Virus record (IMG/VR): IMGVR_UViG_3300008050_000024
Coordinates: 39,869 to 103,868 of that record
Length of the DNA: 64,000 bases
Origin: a virus
Direction: 5' to 3' (one strand)
Shown: piece after piece, positions 33,533 through 41,791 of the stretch
Layout of the letters: every line of letters starts with the position of its first letter
Position numbering within the stretch: the stretch's first letter is position 1
The notes under the pieces: generated by a model
The model's input: the letters and a program-made list of their open reading frames with translations, nothing else
Databases searched by the model: none
What the model was told of the DNA's origin: nothing
Position numbers and translations under genes: made by a program

Positions 33533-33563
33533 ATAAAAGAAAAGAGGGGACCGAAGCCCCCTC
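33533..33563 (-). terminator. Strong UUCG-loop terminator after the repeat-rich fibre gene
   Basis: On the minus strand the RNA folds into an 8-bp, GC-rich stem with a UUCG tetraloop (33563 to 33544), followed by a U-rich tract (33543 to about 33534). It lies between the stop at 33592 and the next start at 33504. Confidence 0.85.
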
Positions 33564-33591
33564 CCTCTACTTTATTCCTCAACAACCTTTA

Positions 33592-35223
33592 TTAGGCTGC
33601 GGAATTTGACTGGCAAATGACGATAAGGTCATCACCGGTAGATAAACTTGTACCTACTCCTGCAGTGTGATCTGCAGCTTCTCCGTTGTTCTCATCCGAA
33701 TCAGCGATGAACAAACGGTTAGCGTTAGCATCACCCATAACAAAGTCGGCAGTCTGTCCAGTGTCCAGTCCGTCTTTGTTAAGTTGAGGAGATCCACCAA
33801 CATCCAGGACGATAACATCATCGTCCGCTCCAGGAGTAAACGGTAAGGAAATGAATCCCTGTCCCGATCCCGTGCCTGTATGAGTGGAGGTGAGGCGGTA
33901 CTGCTTGACTCTCAAACCAAGACCAAACTCATTTCGTAATTGAGCTGGTGTGATGTTAGTAATAGAGCCTGAAGGGCGTCGACCAACAACGGTTGTTGCA
34001 GTAACAGCCAATGGAGTAATGTTGCCCCCACCAACACGACCAACGAGTGATTCATCACTCATTTGCACACCCTCAACCGCATTACCATTGATACGAGCAA
34101 CAAAACTCTGAGCCGCAATTGTGATGGCCTCATACCCGGTCCCAGAAGACCCGATAATATTACCAGCAGCGCCGGTATCATCATCAATGGCAGTGCCCGT
34201 CCAATTATTGGCATCATCGGCGGTTCCAGTTAAATCACCAGTAACATCCCCGGTGACATTCCCGGTGACATCCCCGGTGACGGTTCCAGTTAAGTCCCCT
34301 TCGAATGTACCAGCAACCATGGTTCCTGCGGTAAATCCAGCACCACCGACACTAACAATGGTGCCAGGCTTTTCAGTTAAGTCATCGAAGATCTTGAACT
34401 TGCCGTCAGTCGCATCGAAAAATGCTCCACGGTATTTGGTTGTGCTCGATTCTCGATATGGAGAAAAGAATCCAGTATCCAGTGCGTCTTCATCTGCTCC
34501 GGAAGTCTGATCCTTAGCCATTTCGAAAAGGGAATCTTCGTACTGTACAACAGCACCCGACACAGTAGTAGGTCCTGCAGTGACAATTAAACCACTACAA
34601 GTAACCTGGGCGAACTCTACATTATCGCCCGTATCCAGTCCAATGGACGTCCTTGCTTGCGCAGGTGTCTTGAGTACCAGATTAGATGCATTGCCGGCAA
34701 CAAAGTTATCGGCAGTGACACCTAATGCAGCAATATCTGCAAGGCGAGCATGGTACGCTTGTACATTGGTCCCAATGGCCAGTCCCAAGGTAGTTCGCTG
34801 CGCACTTGCGTCAGCGTCATCCAAAAGGGCTAATCCAGCCGCTGTCAGGTCAAACGTAGCAGCAGTAGAAGCAGAATCAAAGTAGATTCCCTTATCCTGC
34901 GCTTGGGTCAAACCCGCAATGTCCGTCAGGATGGCATTGTCGGAAGCACCTGATACGTTCTTCCAAACAGCCGCTCCAGTACCAGCATCGGTACAAAACC
35001 AAATAGCACCTGCCGTAGTGGTCCAAATAGACCCCATCCCGTAGGTCTCGGTATTGTCATTACTGACACCAGGATCTGATCCTGCGCCAAAATTTGACTT
35101 TTTGTTGTTAATCGTGGTAAGGTCTACCCCGTTGATTTGTCCCCCTGTTAAAAGGGCGTTGGACAAAGTTAATGCAACGGAAGATGACCCGGCCACGAGT
35201 TTTTCGGGTTTTAATCCGCTCAT
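33592..35223 (-). CDS. Tail fibre-like structural protein with repeats
   Basis: A 543-residue protein, rich in Thr, Gly, Ala and Asp with almost no cysteine, as in phage fibres. A region near residues 300-335 repeats the unit V/L-TG-D/N-x (TGTVTGDVTGNVTGDVTGDL), a pattern common in trimeric beta-helical fibre shafts. LGLAIGTNVQAYHARLADIAAL is also a typical phage fibre block, as is RTTLGL. Its start follows a 12-bp inverted repeat that ends at the Shine-Dalgarno sequence. It probably forms part of a side or long tail fibre. Confidence 0.7.
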   Translation of the reverse strand: MSGLKPEKLVAGSSSVALTLSNALLTGGQINGVDLTTINNKKSNFGAGSDPGVSNDNTETYGMGSIWTTTAGAIWFCTDAGTGAAVWKNVSGASDNAILTDIAGLTQAQDKGIYFDSASTAATFDLTAAGLALLDDADASAQRTTLGLAIGTNVQAYHARLADIAALGVTADNFVAGNASNLVLKTPAQARTSIGLDTGDNVEFAQVTCSGLIVTAGPTTVSGAVVQYEDSLFEMAKDQTSGADEDALDTGFFSPYRESSTTKYRGAFFDATDGKFKIFDDLTEKPGTIVSVGGAGFTAGTMVAGTFEGDLTGTVTGDVTGNVTGDVTGDLTGTADDANNWTGTAIDDDTGAAGNIIGSSGTGYEAITIAAQSFVARINGNAVEGVQMSDESLVGRVGGGNITPLAVTATTVVGRRPSGSITNITPAQLRNEFGLGLRVKQYRLTSTHTGTGSGQGFISLPFTPGADDDVIVLDVGGSPQLNKDGLDTGQTADFVMGDANANRLFIADSDENNGEAADHTAGVGTSLSTGDDLIVICQSNSAA

Positions 35224-35230
35224 GGTATAG

Positions 35231-35300
35231 TCTCCTTCTTCAAAAAGAAATTAAAAGTACATTGTAACGCGTTAAAAAGTGCTTACTGTTTTTGAAGAAG
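35231..35300 (-). promoter_or_regulatory. Long inverted repeat ending at the fibre gene's ribosome binding site
   Basis: CTTCTTCAAAAA (35235-35246) and TTTTTGAAGAAG (35289-35300) are perfect 12-bp inverted copies 42 bases apart. On the minus-strand transcript the 3' arm runs straight into GGAG (Shine-Dalgarno AAGGAG, about 35232-35237) before ATG 35223. It is not followed by a U-tract, so a terminator is unlikely; control of translation is possible. Confidence 0.6.
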
Positions 35301-35339
35301 ATCCCGGACCATTACTCTCGGAATCTTAAATTCATTTTT

Positions 35340-36188
35340 TTAGTTTGTAGCGTATGAATACGTCATACACAAGGTGTCGCCTTCTATGAAATCCTCTGAT
35401 AGGTTTTCATGCAATTCCGTACCGGCGCCGTCATGATCGGCCAATCGGTCACGGATGTATATTCTTCTGGGGACATTTGCATCGGCCTCAAAATCAGGCG
35501 ACGGAGATCCAGACTTGGCTGTAATTGCTTTTTTGTTCGTCTGCGGTCCCCCCATGTCATCATGCATTTGGATATGTACAGCATTGATTGGTGTAAAGTC
35601 CAAAACAAAGTAGCCATCTGTCAATACCTGCGCAGTGACTTCTATGTATTCCTGCCAAGGAATTGCTCCAGAAATGCCTTGCTCTAAAGCGTCTATCTGA
35701 TCTTGCAGTATTTTAGCTCCTGCAAGGTTCAATGCTATATCTGTGGCAGTACTGTTAAGAAGAGACGAAAGTTCAGTTTCTAATATCTGAACGTCCAAAC
35801 TGCTGAGATGGGTGAACGAGGCTGAATTTGCTGCCCAGTCTCCTGCATCGACATCTGCCGTGCAGCGGTACATCGTAGTATTCCCACCGTAATTCGAATC
35901 GGCGGTTACAATGTACTTCTTATCCGTACTGTCGTCTTCAGCAATCGCATCTACGACCATGACCTCTTCATCGGCTACAATCTCAAAAGCAAGTAGCTCT
36001 AATAATTTTTTGAGCTGAACGCCTTGATTAGCAGCAAGGGGCTTTAACGAATCACTGGTTGTGAGATTATCAATGAGATCGGCTACAGTCAATAGTGCAT
36101 TACCGTCTCCATCAATAAGAGTACTACCAGAAGGAGCGTTTCCTAAAAGGCCTTCTGTTCTTAATACTGCTGGTTTAATGGTTGGCAT
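35340..36188 (-). CDS. Tail fibre-like protein
   Basis: A 282-residue protein. The block LIDNLTTSDSLKPLAANQGV followed by LKKLLE is a common linker in phage tail fibres and collar proteins, preceding a coiled coil. The C-terminal third is beta-rich (VLTDGYFVLDFTPINAVHI). Located between the PAAR protein and the repeat-rich fibre. Confidence 0.65.
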   Translation of the reverse strand: MPTIKPAVLRTEGLLGNAPSGSTLIDGDGNALLTVADLIDNLTTSDSLKPLAANQGVQLKKLLELLAFEIVADEEVMVVDAIAEDDSTDKKYIVTADSNYGGNTTMYRCTADVDAGDWAANSASFTHLSSLDVQILETELSSLLNSTATDIALNLAGAKILQDQIDALEQGISGAIPWQEYIEVTAQVLTDGYFVLDFTPINAVHIQMHDDMGGPQTNKKAITAKSGSPSPDFEADANVPRRIYIRDRLADHDGAGTELHENLSEDFIEGDTLCMTYSYATN

Positions 36189-36201
36189 ATTGTATCCTCA
36201 C

Positions 36202-36501
36202 TCATTCCGTATCGGATTCCACATTTTCACTAGCCCCTACAATTGTTCCTCTGCAACAGCCTGAAATGGTGTCACCTATTCTCGCAAGTCCCTTACTTTC
36301 TCCTAGAACAGTAGCCGACGCTCTAACTACAATGCCCCGATGTCCGCACCGACCCACTACGACACTATGTAAGCGAGCCGCGCCCTTCCCGTTGATCACT
36401 ATAGAGGGGGCTCCAGTAACAATGATTCCTGACATCGGAATGGGACTCTCATGACAGACACAAGTGCCTGACCATGTATCAGTTATACGAGCTACTCTCA
36501 T
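36202..36501 (-). CDS. PAAR-domain spike tip protein
   Basis: A 99-residue protein with the repeating pattern of PAAR proteins: ARITDTWSGTCVCHESPIP, IIVTGAPSIVINGKGAARL, GRCGHRGIVVRAS and ARIGDTISG. PAAR proteins fold into a metal-bound cone that sharpens the tip of the central spike of contractile tails. The spike gene itself is 11 kb away at 47068, so the tip is encoded apart, among the fibre genes. It overlaps the upstream gene by 4 bases. Confidence 0.8.
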   Translation of the reverse strand: MRVARITDTWSGTCVCHESPIPMSGIIVTGAPSIVINGKGAARLHSVVVGRCGHRGIVVRASATVLGESKGLARIGDTISGCCRGTIVGASENVESDTE

Positions 36502-37229
36502 GAGAAAAAAGTATTAAGAGATGATAGATTTCCTGTAATAGTGGTCATCGTAGTGTCTATCCCTGTTTGAGTCTTTCCTAAAATAAGAAGTTCATCGTAT
36601 ATTTCATTTGACGTCTTTGATAGATCTTGCAATTCTTTAACCTTAGATGCGATGCCATGAAAATTTGCATTCCGTGGCTGTAACTGTGGAAAAGAGTTTT
36701 GTAAACAATTGACAAGATATGGAGGGTAAGCGGATCCCGTACCGGCGTCTGCTAAGATATTGCCCGCAGTGTTTAACGCCGTAGATACGGAACCTATTTC
36801 CGTCTGAACCTCTAGTACCTTGGTGCTTTTTTCTAAAATGTCCACTTGTAAATTATTGATTTCTGTTGCTAACTGACTAAAAGTAATAACAGCTTCCATC
36901 TGGGATATGTACCCATCTAGGTAGTCTCCTGCTTCCATTTTTGGAAATAAGGACCACATCCCACATGAAGTGCCTGTTATTTGTTGTTCGGTTAAAACGT
37001 CGGTCCCCGCCACAAGAAAAGCTATCATGTCATTAGACGCACTAGTTGCTCCTGCATCTAACACGCTCAGCGTATCTGTTTCGATTGCGGTTGCTTTAGC
37101 TTCAATGTCGTCTACTGCAGCTTCAACAGCTGCATTTCCTGGAGAACCCAATTCTGTAGAAAAATCAGTACGCCAACGGGCTATCTCTACTCGAACCGCT
37201 GCTATTTTATCTTCAATGGCGTAGGGCAT
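36498..37229 (-). CDS. Hypothetical helical protein in the fibre block
   Basis: A 243-residue, largely alpha-helical protein with long heptad-like stretches (IEDKIAAVRVEIARW; LATEINNLQVDILEKSTKVL), rich in Thr, Ser and Ala. It may be a fibre shaft or a chaperone-like tail protein. Not recognised. It overlaps both neighbours by 1-4 bases. Confidence 0.6.
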   Translation of the reverse strand: MPYAIEDKIAAVRVEIARWRTDFSTELGSPGNAAVEAAVDDIEAKATAIETDTLSVLDAGATSASNDMIAFLVAGTDVLTEQQITGTSCGMWSLFPKMEAGDYLDGYISQMEAVITFSQLATEINNLQVDILEKSTKVLEVQTEIGSVSTALNTAGNILADAGTGSAYPPYLVNCLQNSFPQLQPRNANFHGIASKVKELQDLSKTSNEIYDELLILGKTQTGIDTTMTTITGNLSSLNTFFS

Positions 37230-37960
37230 TATTTTCCGGGTATCCCCAACTCGTACGATACACCGTCAATGAAAACAGTATTACTTCCTTTTGAGATTGA
37301 ATACCCGCTTTTTTCTTTCTTCGCTGCTTTCAATTCTTTTGCTGTGTAGATGTCGTACTTGGGATTGTCATTTATTTTCTTAGCCGCTTCGTCAGGATCT
37401 ACACCCTCCATGACTAAATCAAAAAAATCACAGGAAAGTAATACGGCTGATCCCCTTCTACGGCCACCTTCTGTTCGTATCCTCAATAAGCCGTCACATA
37501 GAACAGATTTTGTCTCAAACACCTGTCGTATCAAAATACGTATGTGTCCTTTAGGAATGACATTCCGGTTGCTACCGTATCCGTATGAAATGGAAAAGTC
37601 ATAATTATGTGGATTGTACTTAAACCCTTCCGGAACAGTATTCGATTGCTCTTCATCTTCTTTCTGATAAAGTATGGCTCGCTCTAAAAGGGCTACCTCA
37701 TGTTCTTCCCAGACTACATCAAAATCAGGAGAGTCTGAACTGGTGCTTTCGTTTATTTTTAAGAAAGGAACCTTTCCTTCTAAAAATAACTGACGAAACT
37801 TTCTTGCCCGGTAATCATTCCCAAGCTGAGCACGCCTGCCGGCTTTACGGGACTTTACTCTTTTGTCTTTCGATTCCTTTACTTTGCCCTTTGGCATCTC
37901 ATCCGAAATCGGTGGAAAGACCAAGCCTGCGCTGTTTATGTAAGAAATATCCGTGTCCAT
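37229..37960 (-). CDS. Hypothetical protein
   Basis: A 243-residue protein, not recognised. The frame also opens at ATG 37987, but that codon lies inside the stem of a terminator; I therefore use ATG 37960. The N-terminal part is very basic (KVKESKDKRVKSRKAGRRAQ), and the middle is beta-rich (NYDFSISYGYGSNRNVIPKG). It may be a tail-associated or virion-internal protein. Confidence 0.6.
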   Translation of the reverse strand: MDTDISYINSAGLVFPPISDEMPKGKVKESKDKRVKSRKAGRRAQLGNDYRARKFRQLFLEGKVPFLKINESTSSDSPDFDVVWEEHEVALLERAILYQKEDEEQSNTVPEGFKYNPHNYDFSISYGYGSNRNVIPKGHIRILIRQVFETKSVLCDGLLRIRTEGGRRRGSAVLLSCDFFDLVMEGVDPDEAAKKINDNPKYDIYTAKELKAAKKEKSGYSISKGSNTVFIDGVSYELGIPGK

Positions 37961-37973
37961 GCCACTAGAACCC

Positions 37974-38006
37974 AAAAAACCCCCCATAAAAGAAAAATAT
38001 GGAGGG
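37974..38006 (-). terminator. Terminator downstream of the gene at 38027
   Basis: Minus-strand RNA: a 9-bp stem (38006-37998 with 37988-37980, CCCTCCATA against TATGGGGGG, one G-U pair) and a nine-base loop, followed by six U (37979-37974). It lies 20 bases after the stop at 38027. Confidence 0.8.
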
Positions 38007-38026
38007 TATTAAGAACTTGTTACCAT

Positions 38027-38344
38027 TTATCGTAGAAATTTAATCTTATACCGATCTTCTAGTCTCTTCTTATCAAAACCATTATTTCGATAGATGTCAG
38101 ATGTTATGAATTCTCGGGGAACAGTATCCAAATAATAGTACGAATGTTCTGAATACATTTTACCTTGAGTCAAAAGATTGAGGACTTCGGTATACACCTC
38201 GGTATCCATATCACTTTTATTTTTGCTAAGATAATTGGTTAAGAAAGATATTGCTTTCTTTATTGCTTTTTTGTCCCCGGGATGGATGTCATCTGTCCCT
38301 GTTATGCCTTCTCGCAGTTTCTGTAATTTTTGGATAGCCTTCAT
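38027..38344 (-). CDS. Hypothetical small protein
   Basis: A 105-residue helical, charged protein, not recognised. It is the last gene before a terminator and starts 1 base after the stop of the upstream gene, so it closes the operon that begins near 41.0 kb. Confidence 0.6.
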   Translation of the reverse strand: MKAIQKLQKLREGITGTDDIHPGDKKAIKKAISFLTNYLSKNKSDMDTEVYTEVLNLLTQGKMYSEHSYYYLDTVPREFITSDIYRNNGFDKKRLEDRYKIKFLR

Positions 38345-38345
38345 T

Positions 38346-38888
38346 CTAGCTCCTGGTTATCTTTCCCGTTTCAAACGCCTCATTGACATTTGGTGTATCT
38401 GGATTATCTCCGATAAATTTACCGTTTTCATCTCTAGCTCGCTGATCAGTTTGAAAACATTTACGGACATCTAACAATCGAAGTTCGTCCAAACCAGCAA
38501 CCTCCATAATAGATTCCTCAATGTCATTACTTAATGCCCTTAGAGCATCAATTATTCGAAAACAGTCATGCTTAGAGTTTTCACGCAATAGATTCATTTG
38601 TTTGTACAAAGGGTACACCGTTTCAATCAATTCTGAACATACAGTTTTGCACTCCGCAATCTTACGTGCTTTATGCGCAGTCAAGCGTAGTTTATCAAAC
38701 TTTTTTGCCTCCGAGAGTACCGTCCACTTTTTTTTCTTAATAGACCATTTGCACAAACTTGCCCGATGAGGTAGGGGGTGCTCCTTAATGGGGATATGTG
38801 TTTTGTAGTCAACCAGACTCTCATCCTCTATCGGGACTTTCTGCTCCTGCACAACACCTTTCCAATTAACAATATTGCATAAAATCAT
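38346..38888 (-). CDS. Hypothetical protein
   Basis: A 180-residue protein, not recognised. The N-terminal third looks like the small beta modules found behind tail fibres (MILCNIVNWKGVVQEQKVPI, then CKWSIKKKKWTVLSE), and a long helical region with several cysteines follows. It could be a fibre assembly protein; position is the only hint. Confidence 0.55.
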   Translation of the reverse strand: MILCNIVNWKGVVQEQKVPIEDESLVDYKTHIPIKEHPLPHRASLCKWSIKKKKWTVLSEAKKFDKLRLTAHKARKIAECKTVCSELIETVYPLYKQMNLLRENSKHDCFRIIDALRALSNDIEESIMEVAGLDELRLLDVRKCFQTDQRARDENGKFIGDNPDTPNVNEAFETGKITRS

Positions 38889-38900
38889 AAAATTAAACCT

Positions 38901-40718
38901 TTACAAAAATTCAAAAAGCTTATTACTTACATATATATTATTATACCCAGTATACATATTTTCAAAAGGATTTCCATTAGGTGTAGGATTACCACTCGGA
39001 AGTCCTACAGGATCGATATGATATACACTAGCCTTGACCGCGGCTGCCCAAATATTAATATTCGAATCCTCCCGAGGAAACTCTAAAATACCCGTAATAT
39101 CTGTTTCTACCCAAAAACCATTGCTGCCCAAAGCAGAAAAATCAAAAGAAGTAGTAGAAGTCAAAGGAAGGTACACACCATGTCCTGAAAGAAAAACTTC
39201 AGGCAAACTATTAGGAAATCCTGTAGGTGTGGTAGCTAGCGAGTTTTCATGGTTGATTATATGCACCCTTGCCTTCGAAACATTGGCACCGCCACCATCC
39301 ATCCAGTACTGACCTAAAACAACAATAGTTGCTCGAACCGTACGATGGGACGTTCGAGGATGGGTATGGAGGTTATAGTAAGATAGAGCTTCATGCATGT
39401 ATGTGATATATAAATCAATTACAAAGCTCTTGGCACGCGGCGTCACCCCTGTTTCAATCTTAAAAATATCAACAGGAGGGGCATCTACCACAGGAGGAGT
39501 CATGCCACTAACATAGTGTGAAAACATCTTATGATGCCCCATCATACTCATTCCCGCCACAGGAATCGCACCAGTTATCATCCCCAACATTGGAGGCCCC
39601 GTAATATTATCCCGATGAATACTATTACTAGCAGGAATTATAGGGGGTACAGTATTTGGGTAAACGTGAGTCGAATATCCACCTGGGTAATCACGATTAG
39701 ACACGGCATAATCGGTATATCGATTATAATAATCGTCATGTACGTGGACGGGCACTCCTAGCTCGAACGTGCCATCTGTTTTGGTACGAACACCTTGACC
39801 AGACGCATACGAAGTATCCTGAAAAAACCACCATTCACCTACGTTGGTTCCTCCCGTTCTACCATCCCCATTAGAATGCGTGGCCAGTAACATATGACGC
39901 ACTTGAATAGGAGATGGAAAAACCTGCGATGCATCAATCGTTGGATCAATCGATGGATCACCCATAGGAATGTCATACAAAAAAATCCAATCCGATCCCG
40001 GAGGGTTGCCATCATTGGGGGGTGGCGTTGGATTTTCCTTAATCGAATAATACACTGCGGCCACTGATCCATCCGGATCGGTTTGATAATTATGCGGATA
40101 TATATGATGATCTAGCTGAAAACCAGTAAGAGTTACCACTCCCGAAAAATCCGCCTGTATCCAACCCCAATCATCATCGTCTGGAGCCCCTTGATTAGCT
40201 GACCATATTGTGTAAGCCGCAGCACCATATGTAAAACCATCAGACATCCTACCATCATTAACATCAGGGAAACCGGCTTCACTACTAGCAGAATATACAG
40301 CTGGAACAGTACTCGTCGCTGCTGACTGGGGGGCAGGAAGAGCGGGAACCGACGGACCAGAATTATTTACTTCCCATATGATAGGATCTTTGGATGTCAA
40401 TAAATATTGTTTCCAAACGCCCTCACCCGTATTCAGAACATGAACAAGGGTGTTGACTGTTAACGATGCTACAAGCGCATCCCGTTCTACAATTGTATTT
40501 ACCGTTACCAACGAACTTTTTGCGGCGATTTGTTCGTTGTTATGCTTGGTATTCCCCCACAAATCAAACAAGGAATGACAAATCGATGAGAATCCCAGAT
40601 CAGGCGTGTTATTGATAGCCGTCCGATTCGCAAAAATGGAAGTGGTTACTCGGGAACCGTGGGCAACTGCACCTTCTGTCGGATATGTAATTTGAAAATA
40701 ATCTTTAAAGTCGGTCAT
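38901..40718 (-). CDS. Tail fibre / receptor-binding protein with a discoidin-like domain
   Basis: A 605-residue protein. The N-terminal 100 residues resemble phage fibre attachment modules (VTVNTIVERDALVASL, then VHVLNTGEGVWKQYLL). Residues about 170-320 look like an F5/8 type C (discoidin) carbohydrate-binding fold: WGWIQADFSGVVTLTGFQLD near its start and VRHMLLATHSNGDGRTGG before its end. The C-terminal part is beta-rich with many His and Tyr. The likely role is host-surface glycan binding. It overlaps no neighbour but sits 1-12 bases from both. Confidence 0.65.
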   Translation of the reverse strand: MTDFKDYFQITYPTEGAVAHGSRVTTSIFANRTAINNTPDLGFSSICHSLFDLWGNTKHNNEQIAAKSSLVTVNTIVERDALVASLTVNTLVHVLNTGEGVWKQYLLTSKDPIIWEVNNSGPSVPALPAPQSAATSTVPAVYSASSEAGFPDVNDGRMSDGFTYGAAAYTIWSANQGAPDDDDWGWIQADFSGVVTLTGFQLDHHIYPHNYQTDPDGSVAAVYYSIKENPTPPPNDGNPPGSDWIFLYDIPMGDPSIDPTIDASQVFPSPIQVRHMLLATHSNGDGRTGGTNVGEWWFFQDTSYASGQGVRTKTDGTFELGVPVHVHDDYYNRYTDYAVSNRDYPGGYSTHVYPNTVPPIIPASNSIHRDNITGPPMLGMITGAIPVAGMSMMGHHKMFSHYVSGMTPPVVDAPPVDIFKIETGVTPRAKSFVIDLYITYMHEALSYYNLHTHPRTSHRTVRATIVVLGQYWMDGGGANVSKARVHIINHENSLATTPTGFPNSLPEVFLSGHGVYLPLTSTTSFDFSALGSNGFWVETDITGILEFPREDSNINIWAAAVKASVYHIDPVGLPSGNPTPNGNPFENMYTGYNNIYVSNKLFEFL

Positions 40719-40719
40719 G

Positions 40720-41028
40720 CTAACCTCGTCCTACTGTTTTCCAATCAAAGTTTTCTGCAAAATTGTCCAAACATTCGTTCAACCAATTAAGTGTGTTATT
40801 GCATTCCCTTTGCATTCGAATTTGTCTTTGGTCAAAAACTTTTCTTTCATGATAAGATGCAATGCAACTATTTCTAATTCGTCCCAGCTTATCATGGATG
40901 GGAATGGCGGTGGGATTGTAGTCCACTATATACGTACCATCGGGCTGGTAAAATCCCCGACTAAGAGTGCGATCGATTGCTCGTAAAAGTTTAGGGTTAT
41001 TTGTATCTGTTGTACGTTCCGGTCTCAT
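40720..41028 (-). CDS. Hypothetical small protein, first gene of the fibre operon
   Basis: A 102-residue protein, not recognised. ATG 41028 is preferred over GTG 41040 because GGAG lies 11 bases before it. It contains GFYQPDGTYIVDYNPTAIPI and a charged helix. It is the first gene behind the conserved leader element at 41051-41071, so it may be the first gene of a separate fibre transcription unit. Confidence 0.55.
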   Translation of the reverse strand: MRPERTTDTNNPKLLRAIDRTLSRGFYQPDGTYIVDYNPTAIPIHDKLGRIRNSCIASYHERKVFDQRQIRMQRECNNTLNWLNECLDNFAENFDWKTVGRG

Positions 41029-41050
41029 TGTATGTCCCACTCCGTAATAT

Positions 41051-41071
41051 CCGAAAATTAGACGCTTAAAA
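41051..41071 (-). promoter_or_regulatory. Conserved leader element, copy 2
   Basis: On the minus strand: TTTTAAGCGTCTA, then A, TTTTC and GG; seven bases later GGAG serves the start at 41028. It matches copy 1 at 28113-28133 at 19 of 21 positions and has the same spacing to a Shine-Dalgarno. A TATAAT lies about 15 bases further upstream (around 41092-41087) without a good -35 box. Confidence 0.5.
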
Positions 41072-41095
41072 TAGACGATATCTTGATATTATAGC

Positions 41096-41791
41096 CTATT
41101 CTCGTAACCAATCGGGACAGGGATCAAAGTCATCAGGAGTTTTATACGTTTTTATACCCTCATCCCCCCGGTATTCTTCTATCCGTCTTTCCTGTGCAAA
41201 TTTCATAACACAGTCAAATCGGCGTTGGGTATCCCGCACTCCTTCTGGTTTTGCGTACCAGGGTAGCGTTTTCTTAAACTCCATAAACTGGTGAATAGAA
41301 AAATGTTGAAGGGTTTCTAGCCAATCGTGGCAAGTCCCCTCTACACTGATGTGGAATTGGGTGTGGTAATCGAGTAAAAACAAAAGGTCTAGAGTACGTA
41401 ACTCTAAATGCCCTATGCCCGCCAGATCGTTGATCCGGTAGAGCCCTTTGTCAATGTAAGCCTGACTAGCCTCATCCATAATGCGAAAGGCTAAAGGCGT
41501 CGACATAATACTGTTGACTCGGGCGATAACGGGTAAAAGCTGTTCGTCGTCCCGTGGTAGATTATTGAGGAACTTAATGTCCTGCGGAGTAACGCCACAA
41601 TCCATAAGCATTTCCCGGCCTTGTCTGTTTTTCGAGATGTCAAATTGTACTCGACCAATGGACCAACCAGAATCTCCTATTTTTGCATGGTAGAGTCTGG
41701 TCCACTTTTCTCTGTTGTTTCCCGTTTCACTGAAAGTAACGGCCTCCAGGCATAGCTTTCTAAGGGTTTTTTCTATCTTTAGGTTTCCCAT
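41096..41791 (-). CDS. Putative muramidase (endolysin or tail lysozyme)
   Basis: A 231-residue protein. The N-terminal helix ends in FSETGN with a glutamate at position 22, followed 17 residues on by IGDSGWSIGRVQFD. A glutamate on a helix followed by a G-D-x-G-x-S-x-G-x-x-Q loop is the look of lysozyme/transglycosylase-fold muramidases. No signal peptide is visible. Its start has AGGAG and overlaps the upstream receiver-domain protein by 32 bases. It may be the endolysin or a virion lysozyme, because it follows the baseplate genes. The fold call is by eye only. Confidence 0.5.
   Translation of the reverse strand: MGNLKIEKTLRKLCLEAVTFSETGNNREKWTRLYHAKIGDSGWSIGRVQFDISKNRQGREMLMDCGVTPQDIKFLNNLPRDDEQLLPVIARVNSIMSTPLAFRIMDEASQAYIDKGLYRINDLAGIGHLELRTLDLLFLLDYHTQFHISVEGTCHDWLETLQHFSIHQFMEFKKTLPWYAKPEGVRDTQRRFDCVMKFAQERRIEEYRGDEGIKTYKTPDDFDPCPDWLRE

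Noticed and set aside
41087-41092. TATAAT box upstream of the fibre operon
   Set aside because: No acceptable -35 box at 16-18 bases and it lies against the end of the muramidase gene; mentioned only with the leader element.
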